Shown here piece after piece: positions 57,471 to 64,000 of a DNA stretch of 64,000 nucleotides. This stretch comes from Undibacterium sp. Jales W-56. GTDB taxonomy: Bacteria > Pseudomonadota > Gammaproteobacteria > Burkholderiales > Burkholderiaceae_D. The stretch lies in NCBI RefSeq assembly GCF_025548535.1, contig NZ_JAJLQW010000007.1, forward strand, positions 62,001 to 126,000, given 5' to 3'. Each line of letters starts with the position of its first letter. The stretch's first letter is position 1. The notes beneath the pieces are model-generated. The model was not told the origin of the DNA. It worked only from the letters and a program-made list of their open reading frames with translations, and did not search any database. The translations under genes and the position numbers were made by a program.

Positions 57471-58563
57471 TCTTTTCTCCTTCTACATACACAGCGATCA
57501 GGTTCAGTTTGCGATCGAGCACCACCATATCGGCGTAACTATCCGCCTGCAAACGGCCACGATCAGATAAGCCGAGATAATCGGCGGCATAAGTGGAGAC
57601 GCGCTTGGACGCATCTGCGATATCGAGGCCGATGCTGACCAGATTGCGCAAGGCTTGATCCATGGTCAGCGTGCTGCCGGCCAGCGTGCCGTCGGCCAGA
57701 CGCACACCGCCCAGGCATTTGTGCACGACCTGACGGCCCAGCATATATTGACCATCCGGCATGCCGGATGCCGCTGTCGAATCCGTCACGCAATACAGAT
57801 GCGGGATCGCCCGCATCGCGGCCTTGATCGCACCGGGATGCACATGCAGCAGGTCGGGAATAATTTCAGAGAATTGCGCATGTGCGAGTGCAGCGCCGAC
57901 CATGCCCGGCGCACGATGATCGAGCCGCGACATGGCGTTGTATAAATGCGTGAAACCTTTGGCGCCATTTTCTAAAGCGGCGACGCCCTCTTCATAGGTA
58001 CCCAAGGTATGACCGAGTTGCACCACCATGCCCATCTCGGTCAGTGCACGCACCAGTTGCAGATGGCCTTCCATTTCCGGTGCGACCGTGATCAGCTTGA
58101 TCGGTGCGATGTCGCACAAGTGCCTGACCTGTTCCAGCGAAGCGATTCTGGCAAAATCGGGTTGTGCGCCGAGCTTGCCGGGATTGATATACGGCCCTTC
58201 GAGATGGACGCCGAGCACCCGCGCCGCGCCCTTGCTTCTGGTTTCGCAGACCGGCTTTAAAGCTTGCAATGCGGCTTCCAGATCGGCCATCGGCGCGGTC
58301 ATCGTGGTTGCCAGCAAACTGGTGGTGCCGTGCCGCGCATGCATGCGCGCAATCACTTCGACGGCATCGCCCGCTTCCATGGTGTCTTTGCCGCCAGCGC
58401 CGTGCACATGCAAATCGACGAAGCCGGGCAAGATGTACGCGTGCGCATTGTGCGCCGGATCAGTTGGTGCGCCATGAATGGCGCTCACGCGTTCAGCAAA
58501 ATCGATGGCGCCATTGACCCAACCTGCTGATGTCAGGATATTGCCTTGCAAAGTTCCGCTCAT
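57451..58563 (-). CDS. nagA: N-acetylglucosamine-6-phosphate deacetylase
   Basis: Removes acetate from GlcNAc-6-phosphate in the cytoplasm. The 370-residue amidohydrolase has HVHGAGGKDT (His-x-His; near residue 52), the metal Glu in HLEGPYINPGKLGAQ, conserved His in QLGHTLGTYEEG and the catalytic Asp in CVTDSTAASGMPDG. Its start overlaps the GntR gene stop by 4 bp and its end overlaps the deaminase gene, so three consecutive functions are coupled in translation. Confidence 0.95.
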   Translation of the reverse strand: MSGTLQGNILTSAGWVNGAIDFAERVSAIHGAPTDPAHNAHAYILPGFVDLHVHGAGGKDTMEAGDAVEVIARMHARHGTTSLLATTMTAPMADLEAALQALKPVCETRSKGAARVLGVHLEGPYINPGKLGAQPDFARIASLEQVRHLCDIAPIKLITVAPEMEGHLQLVRALTEMGMVVQLGHTLGTYEEGVAALENGAKGFTHLYNAMSRLDHRAPGMVGAALAHAQFSEIIPDLLHVHPGAIKAAMRAIPHLYCVTDSTAASGMPDGQYMLGRQVVHKCLGGVRLADGTLAGSTLTMDQALRNLVSIGLDIADASKRVSTYAADYLGLSDRGRLQADSYADMVVLDRKLNLIAVYVEGEKIDLANA

Positions 58564-59294
58564 CTGAACAACTCCGCAACAAAATCATAGTAATCGCTGC
58601 GGCAATACGAATGCGTCAACTCTACCGCGGCACCGGTCGGCAGGTAGCCGACGCGCGTGATATACAGCATCGCCGCACCTTGTTTAATCCCGGCCAGTTT
58701 CGCTTGCTCAGGGCTCGCATTGACGGCGCGGATGTGCTGCAAGGCGCGAGTCGGCGTGACGTTATTGGATTCGAGATAACCGTACAAGCTGTCAGTCACC
58801 AGTTTAGGATTCGGCAAATAAATCGCCGGGATCGTCGTGCTCTCAATCGCCATCACAACATTGTCGGCCGTGCGCAGACGCTTTAAACGCGACACCACGG
58901 TATTCGGCGACAAGCCCAGCGACAAAATTTCTTCCGGCGCGGCGATACCGGTCTCACGCGAAATCCATTGTGAACCCGGCACAAAACCGCGCTGCCGCAG
59001 CTCTTCACTGAAGTTGGTCAGGCGCGATAAAGGCTGCTCCAGTTTCGGCGTAATGTAAGTGCCCGAGCCATGCTTGCGGGTCAGCAGTCCACGCTCGCAT
59101 AACATGTCGATCGCTTTGCGTGCGGTGACGCGTGAAATATCGAGCGCTTCAGATAACAGGCGCTCCGAAGGCAGCGCCTCGTCGGGTTGCCAGATACCGC
59201 CATGGATGCCGGTGGCGAGCTTGTTCGCCAGTTGCAGATACAAAGGCGTGGAGCTATTGCTATCCGGTTTGAAATCGCTTAATTGCGCCTGCAT
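58560..59294 (-). CDS. GntR/HutC family transcriptional regulator (NagQ/DasR-like)
   Basis: A 244-residue DNA-binding protein. The winged helix-turn-helix lies in residues ~35-80 (LPSERLLSEALDISRVTARKAID, then GLLTRKHGSGTYI), followed by a UTRA ligand domain (SYCRSDYYDF at the end). GlcNAc-6-phosphate or glucosamine-6-phosphate is the effector of related regulators (DasR, NagR, NagQ). It sits inside the operon between the kinase and nagA genes, so it probably represses its own operon; the tandem sites at 60.3-61.3 kb are its likely targets. Confidence 0.9.
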   Translation of the reverse strand: MQAQLSDFKPDSNSSTPLYLQLANKLATGIHGGIWQPDEALPSERLLSEALDISRVTARKAIDMLCERGLLTRKHGSGTYITPKLEQPLSRLTNFSEELRQRGFVPGSQWISRETGIAAPEEILSLGLSPNTVVSRLKRLRTADNVVMAIESTTIPAIYLPNPKLVTDSLYGYLESNNVTPTRALQHIRAVNASPEQAKLAGIKQGAAMLYITRVGYLPTGAAVELTHSYCRSDYYDFVAELFR

Positions 59295-59304
59295 AATGTT
59301 CTTT

Positions 59305-60210
59305 CTATGAAATGCTCAACAATCGGTGCTGTATCAGTATCAAAGCGCCGGCAGCAGAATCTGCATGCGGCTTGACGATACGGGAATTTAATTCGGGCGG
59401 CAAAAATTCGGCCATCGGTTCTGCCAAACCGCCGCACAAAGCAATCGGCAAAGTACCGGAGGGATCGAGTGCCAGCGCCATCTTGGCGACCTCGCGCCCC
59501 GCCGCCAGCATGATCGTGCTGGCACTGGCAACCGTACCAGCTTGGGCGACTACCATCGGCGCGAGTTGGGCGTAACGCGTTTGATTCGCTTGTGCCAGCC
59601 AGCCGAATACGGCATCTTTATCGCCGCCACAATGCGCAATCAGCGCCGCCGACAAAGCGTCAGCAGGACTGCGCCCATCCAGCACATGCTGTGCATGATT
59701 GATCGCGCGCAAACCCAACCAGGCACCGCTGGCCTCATCGCTGGACGGGAAGCCCCAGCCGCCGACTTCGCGCCGTGTGCCATCGGCCAGCATCACCTCG
59801 CCCACGCTGCCGGTACCAAGCGCGATAATTACACCAGCTTTACCCTGATGCGCACCCAATAAAGTCGTACCGGCATCGGTCTCTATCGCCAGCACCCCAA
59901 AGCCAGGATTGGCGGCGACAAACTCAGCTGCCCATGCGCGATTATTGACGCCTGCCAGACCGCAACCCGCCGCGATCTCATTCAGGGCTGGCATACTCAG
60001 ACCTGCTTCTGCGAACGCTTGCGCGGTCGCTGTGAGTATCGAATCCCATGCCGCTGCGGCCCCATGCATCAGGCCGGAAGGGCCGGCGGCGCCTACTGCG
60101 GACACGCCCCCAGCGCGATGAGCCTGATTTAACCCCTGACACACCAGACGCACGCGCGTCCCAGTTCCACCGCCATCGACGCCGATCAGGTATTGGTATT
60201 GTTTACTCAC
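59305..60210 (-). CDS. BadF/BadG/BcrA/BcrD-type N-acetylglucosamine kinase
   Basis: A 301-residue ASKHA-fold kinase. The phosphate-1 loop is YLIGVDGGGTGTRVRLV at the N-terminus, the phosphate-2 loop GVIIALGTGSVGEV, and ALCGGLAEP near the end; GGWGFPSSDEASGAWLG is typical of bacterial GlcNAc kinases of this group. It would phosphorylate GlcNAc with ATP, replacing the PTS step of E. coli. Start is a GTG at 60210 (GGAAACGAAC before it). First gene of the nag operon, 10 bp ahead of the regulator gene. Confidence 0.9.
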   Translation of the reverse strand: MSKQYQYLIGVDGGGTGTRVRLVCQGLNQAHRAGGVSAVGAAGPSGLMHGAAAAWDSILTATAQAFAEAGLSMPALNEIAAGCGLAGVNNRAWAAEFVAANPGFGVLAIETDAGTTLLGAHQGKAGVIIALGTGSVGEVMLADGTRREVGGWGFPSSDEASGAWLGLRAINHAQHVLDGRSPADALSAALIAHCGGDKDAVFGWLAQANQTRYAQLAPMVVAQAGTVASASTIMLAAGREVAKMALALDPSGTLPIALCGGLAEPMAEFLPPELNSRIVKPHADSAAGALILIQHRLLSIS

Positions 60211-60313
60211 GTTCGTTTCCGTAATCTGTCATGCTATTCAATTTTGACTATCTTCCCTCTGAAAAATCTAACTCCGAGTGTCATTTTCAGAAGAAAATCA
60301 AGCACAAGCATCA

Positions 60314-60361
60314 TCGTAGGTCCATCCATAGTGGATGTCAATAGGTATTTAAGTGGTATTT
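60314..60361 (-). promoter_or_regulatory. Operator-promoter module 1, driving the nag operon
   Basis: Boxes AGGTATT (60344-60350) and TGGTATT (60355-60361) stand four bases apart; TGGATGT (60333-60339) continues the same 11-bp spacing. On the minus strand TTGACA (60342-60337), 17 bp spacer, TACGAT (60319-60314) form a promoter reading into the kinase gene about 100 bp away. The boxes lie directly upstream of the -35 hexamer. Confidence 0.72.
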
Positions 60362-60683
60362 AAAAATCTTTTGTCCTGGCTAATCACTATTTCTCTTGCA
60401 AAGCGCTTTACCCCCCCCAACAAACTACCTGCAAGCCACCGCTCCACTCATCTAAAAGTCAGCTATCACCAACATCGCTACAGAAGCAGCTCATTGCCGA
60501 CCATAGGCACTTGATTATTAGCAATTCAGGCAATTCAGTTTTTGAAATTTAGACCATCTCGTCCGACACACAACCAGATCAAACGCCACGCCAACGGCCG
60601 ATTGACGATGAAAAGAAGCGCGAATTTCCCCAAAGGGTCCGAGGTGCAGGTAGCCAGACATGTCCAGGTCAGAAAACGAAATC

Positions 60684-60731
60684 ACTTTAGAGTTCCTGAA
60701 AGTGGCTGTCAAGCGGTATCTATGTGGTATT
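60684..60731 (-). promoter_or_regulatory. Operator-promoter module 2, reading leftward
   Basis: Boxes CGGTATC (60714-60720) and TGGTATT (60725-60731), four bases apart, with TGGCTGT (60703-60709) in phase; a weaker TGGCATT lies at 60746-60752. On the minus strand TTGACA (60712-60707), 17 bp spacer, TAAAGT (60689-60684). Nearly identical to module 3 but pointing the other way, about 470 bp from the kinase gene, with no gene right behind it. Confidence 0.7.
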
Positions 60732-61288
60732 TACACATATTTAAATGGCATTAAACAATTACAACAGAAAAAACTCACAAGTGATTGATTTTAAAAAAAA
60801 TTATTGATGCCCATTTAAAAAAATTATACGACTGGTCTCCCTCTCCACTCACAAAAATCGACCACAGCATGATGAACGGAAATGAAACCAAGCGGCAAAT
60901 GCTCTGGATAAAGATCTGGAAATAGGGGCATAGACAGCAAAAATCCAAATAACAGCAATACAAGAAAAATCACCGAGATCCGCACCAGATATAGCTATCA
61001 AGGAATTCAACAGATCAATTAAGCCAAATAAAATCACCAAAATGAATTGCTCCTATTTTTAAAAATGCTCATTTCTTTGCACAAAATAGAGCCTAAGAAA
61101 AAACGAAAAAATGACTGTGGAGACCTTAAATCAAGTTACATTAATTCATCCTATTAATACCAGCTTGTGGAAGAAATGCATCAGTCCAGTTGCTAATCAG
61201 AAAGCGAAAAATAATTATATAAATCAATTAATACAAAGACTTAGATTAAATTTTCAATTCTTCCACTTGATTAAAAAATTAATTCAAT

Positions 61289-61336
61289 AATACCACTTAG
61301 ATACCGATTGACAGCCGCTTTTGGTACCACTAAAGT
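61289..61336 (+). promoter_or_regulatory. Operator-promoter module 3, driving the TonB-dependent receptor
   Basis: Boxes AATACCA (61289-61295) and GATACCG (61300-61306), four bases apart, are the complement of the TGGTATT-type boxes; ACAGCCG (61311-61317) continues the phase. On the plus strand TTGACA (61308-61313), 17 bp spacer, TAAAGT (61331-61336). The receptor ATG is 173 bp downstream. Confidence 0.75.
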
Positions 61337-61509
61337 TCATTCATCCGATATGGCTGCAACGAGCACTACCAGGCTTGGAGCAAAAATGTTCTGTAGAGGG
61401 TTGTATTGGAGAGAACCACTGCATGCTGCACTCAAGCGAGAAAGTGGAAAAAATGCGTTTTTATCACGGCCTGATGCCTATCTAAATGGTGTAAATCTAA
61501 GGGGGAGTT

Positions 61510-64000
61510 ATGAAAAGTAGTTTGAATCCAATAAAGAGCAATTTGACGCCCATCGCCTCAGCAGTGACGATGTTAGTCATGAGCGTTGCTATGCAAGCAC
61601 AGGCACAAGAGGCGACAAAGACAGAAGCCGGTACGCAAGAAATTGTGGTGACCGGTATTCGCGCTTCATTGCAGCAATCATTAAACCAAAAGCGTAATGC
61701 GGATACCTATGTAGAAGTCATTACGGCAGAAGATATCGGTAAGATGCCGGACAAAAACGTCGCGGATTCATTACAGCGCATCCCGGGCGTGAGCGTCGCA
61801 GCTGCCGGTGGCGGCGAAGGCAGTTTCGGCGAAAACGATCGCGTTGCTTTACGCGGCACACCGTTTGGTTTGACGCTCACGACATTGAACGGGCACTCGG
61901 TATCAAGCGGCGACTGGTTTGCCGACAATATCGTCGGCGGCGGACGCAGCGTCAGCTTCTCGCTCTTCCCCTCCGAATTAATCGGTCGCGTCACCGTACA
62001 CAAAGGTTCGCAAGCGAGTCTGCTCGAAGGCGGCGCTGAAGGTGTGGTCGATATCGAAACGCGCAAGCCGCTCGATTTCAAAAAATCGTTCAATGCACAA
62101 GCCAGCATTGGTCTGGTCAATTCCTCCAACTCCGGCAAGTCCGATCCGCAAATCAATGGTCTGGTCGCCTGGAAAAACGATACCTCGACCATGGGCGTAC
62201 TGGTTCAGGCATTCCATGAAAAACGCACCTTGAGCCGTGCCGGTCAAGAGAATCAAATCTGGTGGGACAAAGTCGATGCCGGCACACCGATTGCGAATGC
62301 GGTACCTGGTGCGGCCGGTGCTGTGACCAGCTACCTCGGCGGCACTGCCTGGTTTGAACAAGTGCGTACCCGTGAAGGCGGTTTGATTGATTTGCAATTC
62401 AAGCCATCCAAAGATTTTTCATTGGACCTGACGGCGTTCCACTCCCATCTGGATGCGCCGAACGTGAATCACAATTTCATGCAATCGCTTGGCCGCTTCC
62501 TGGCACCGTCCTGGGGCACGAACGGTTATCCGGCAGGTGCAATTAGCGGCTCTGTCAATCAAGGCGTCGTGAGCAACCTGACCGTTGCCAATCCGGCCGG
62601 CTGTGTGCCTTGCGCCGGCTATTCCAGCGCGGTACAAGAGATTTTTTCCCGTCCTGTTGCCGAGAGCCAATCGGATTTCCTGAACCTGGATGGATCATTC
62701 CGTGTGAATGACAACCTGACCCTAAACGGCAAAATCGGTAGCACCAAAGGGCTGGGCAATACCGTCAGTGGCGCCATGGGCATCTGGATGCCATGGACAG
62801 GCGGCAGCTATACTGTGAACGGTTCGGATAAGGCTGTGACTTATGTCACTCCGGGCGCGGATAAATTCTCTATCGGCGGCTTCAATAACGGCGCACCAGG
62901 CACACCAGGCGCACCGTACACTTACGGTTCTCACGTTACCGCCAACGATAAAGAAGATTACGCACAACTGGACGGTATATATAAAACCAATCTGGCCAGC
63001 ATCCCTACTGTTAAATTTGGTCTGCGCGCTGCGAATCACAAACGTGATCTGAGCTCCATCGGCAATAATGCATTACCTGGACTGAGCGATGCGGCGAATC
63101 TGCCGATGTCCGGCCTGACGGCATTCCCGAGTATTTTCTCCGACCTGGGTGCGAATGGCGCTGGCTACTGGACTTTCTCCCAAGGGGCAGTTAATGCCTG
63201 GCTGGCGAAATACACCAGCTATACCGGCCATCTGCTACAAAATGAATTCAGCATCAAAGAGCCGACACAATCGGCTTATGCGATGGCTGATTTCGGCAGC
63301 GAAGGCTTCTCAGGCAATTTCGGTGTGCGCGTAGTTCGCACTTCGGAAGAAGTGACGCGTAATGAGATCGGTGCTTCCGGTAGTTTTGAACCAAGAACCT
63401 ACAAGAACAGCTACACCGACTTTTTGCCAAGTGCCAACTTCCGTCTCGATGTGACGAAGGATCTAGTTGCCCGTTTTGGCGTCAGCCGCACCATGGCTCG
63501 TCCAGAACTCGGGCAAATGGCTGGTCTCGACTTGCGTGACGTGCAAGGTACTGGTAACGGCGGCAACCCGAATCTGAAACCGATCCGTGCCAACACGGTG
63601 GATCTGGGCGTTGAATGGTACTTCGCACCGAAATCCATGCTGTCTGCCGATGCCTTCTTCTCCGCACTGGATGGCTATGTTACCTACGGCGCCAGCTCCG
63701 GTACGTTCTACAATCAGATCCAAAAGAAAAATACTGTGTATGCGATGAGCACGCCAATCAATACTCAGGCGGAAGTCAAAGGCCTGGAGCTGGCCTATGT
63801 GCAATCTCTGGCAGGTGGATTTGGCGTCAACGCCAACTACACTTACACCTTGGGGAAAGAAACAGGTCAGGCACCTGGCTCTAAATGCGGCGCTCTGGTC
63901 GCACCTGATTGCACCCTGATCGGCACATCGAAAAACGCTTACAACCTAGGCGCTTTCTATGAAAACGACAAGTTCAGCGCACGTATTACGTATAGCTACC
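61510..64000 (+). CDS. TonB-dependent receptor (TIGR01782 type), N-terminal part
   Basis: Open from the ATG at 61510 (GGGGGAG just before it) to the window end: 830 codons, stop not reached. A signal peptide (MLVMSVAMQAQAQ region) is followed by the TonB-box-like EIVVTGIRASLQQSLNQKR and a plug domain with VADSLQRIPGVSV, RVALRGTP and a GGAEGVVDIETRKPLDF end. The remainder is an outer-membrane beta barrel with DFLPSANFRLDVTKDLVARFGVSRTMARPE, typical of this Xanthomonas/Caulobacter subfamily. It would import a GlcNAc-containing oligosaccharide using TonB-ExbB-ExbD energy; the substrate is inferred from the neighbouring operon and shared operators. Confidence 0.93.
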   Translation, partial: MKSSLNPIKSNLTPIASAVTMLVMSVAMQAQAQEATKTEAGTQEIVVTGIRASLQQSLNQKRNADTYVEVITAEDIGKMPDKNVADSLQRIPGVSVAAAGGGEGSFGENDRVALRGTPFGLTLTTLNGHSVSSGDWFADNIVGGGRSVSFSLFPSELIGRVTVHKGSQASLLEGGAEGVVDIETRKPLDFKKSFNAQASIGLVNSSNSGKSDPQINGLVAWKNDTSTMGVLVQAFHEKRTLSRAGQENQIWWDKVDAGTPIANAVPGAAGAVTSYLGGTAWFEQVRTREGGLIDLQFKPSKDFSLDLTAFHSHLDAPNVNHNFMQSLGRFLAPSWGTNGYPAGAISGSVNQGVVSNLTVANPAGCVPCAGYSSAVQEIFSRPVAESQSDFLNLDGSFRVNDNLTLNGKIGSTKGLGNTVSGAMGIWMPWTGGSYTVNGSDKAVTYVTPGADKFSIGGFNNGAPGTPGAPYTYGSHVTANDKEDYAQLDGIYKTNLASIPTVKFGLRAANHKRDLSSIGNNALPGLSDAANLPMSGLTAFPSIFSDLGANGAGYWTFSQGAVNAWLAKYTSYTGHLLQNEFSIKEPTQSAYAMADFGSEGFSGNFGVRVVRTSEEVTRNEIGASGSFEPRTYKNSYTDFLPSANFRLDVTKDLVARFGVSRTMARPELGQMAGLDLRDVQGTGNGGNPNLKPIRANTVDLGVEWYFAPKSMLSADAFFSALDGYVTYGASSGTFYNQIQKKNTVYAMSTPINTQAEVKGLELAYVQSLAGGFGVNANYTYTLGKETGQAPGSKCGALVAPDCTLIGTSKNAYNLGAFYENDKFSARITYSY

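Larger units (their letters stand above)
60211..61509. other. 1.3 kb AT-rich divergent regulatory region, GlcNAc kinase / receptor
   Basis: No gene was accepted here. It holds three operator-promoter modules (60314-60361, 60684-60731, 61289-61336). A 120 bp patch at about 60541-60660 is more GC-rich than its surroundings and could be a remnant of a lost gene. The rest is AT-rich without recognised features. Confidence 0.6.

Noticed and set aside
61111-61290. 59-codon plus-strand frame upstream of the receptor (MTVETLNQVTLIHP start)
   Set aside because: No clear ribosome binding site, AT-driven composition, no recognisable family, and it runs into operator module 3.
61308-61520. 70-codon frame overlapping the receptor start
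   Set aside because: It begins within the promoter and its codons do not resemble a known protein; the receptor start with GGGGGAG explains the region.

Overview
The window looks like chromosomal DNA of a betaproteobacterium of the order Burkholderiales, most probably Oxalobacteraceae (Undibacterium- or Herminiimonas-like). This rests on gene content: a PhaP phasin, betaproteobacterial-style glnE, argF-argG, the adk-kdsB-trm112-lpxK-exbD-exbB block, HppA, YhdP, and a GlcNAc locus with a Xanthomonas/Caulobacter-type TonB-dependent receptor. Assignment is from protein recognition only. Most of the window is ordinary housekeeping sequence.

Layout. 1-0.8 kb: 3' end of a phosphonate permease and a GNAT acetyltransferase. 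1.2-3.8 kb: argF, argG, ppnP. 4-7 kb: periplasmic protein, murB, yajQ, retropepsin-like protease. 7-15 kb (minus): DAHP synthase aroG behind a previously unlisted Phe-rich leader peptide and terminator, then tldD, a nitrilase and yhdP. 15-20.9 kb: glnE, a D,D-endopeptidase, nitroreductase and thioesterase. 21.4-25.7 kb: phaP and livHMGF (no binding protein), with a tiny ORF and terminator ahead of livH. 26-44 kb, nearly all minus: ispH-fkpB, (plus) radC and rpmB-rpmG, desaturase, MscS channel, RNA methyltransferase, purN, a barnase/barstar-like pair, patatin, SDR, hppA, adk, kdsB, trm112, lpxK, exbD, exbB. 43.9-45.1 kb is a gene-free region with diverged repeats carrying DnaA boxes. 45-50.3 kb (plus): xseA, sodB, two transporters. 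50.4-64 kb: an amino-sugar locus.

The amino-sugar locus is the most integrated system. A TonB-dependent receptor would import GlcNAc-containing oligomers across the outer membrane. An ABC importer (binding protein, two permeases, ATPase) and an AmpG-like MFS permease would cross the inner membrane. A GH3 hexosaminidase, a BadF-type GlcNAc kinase, NagA deacetylase and a SIS-type deaminase lead to fructose-6-phosphate, under a GntR repressor. Three copies of a tandem-repeat operator fused to a near-consensus promoter lie between the kinase and the receptor.

Structure beyond genes: (1) a four-copy, ~200-217 bp MITE-like repeat with terminal inverted repeats; (2) a three-copy, ~82 bp palindromic repeat; (3) the DnaA-box repeat region upstream of xseA; (4) an aromatic amino acid attenuator upstream of aroG; (5) the GlcNAc operator/promoter modules. 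No tRNA, rRNA, CRISPR array, prophage or complete insertion sequence was seen.
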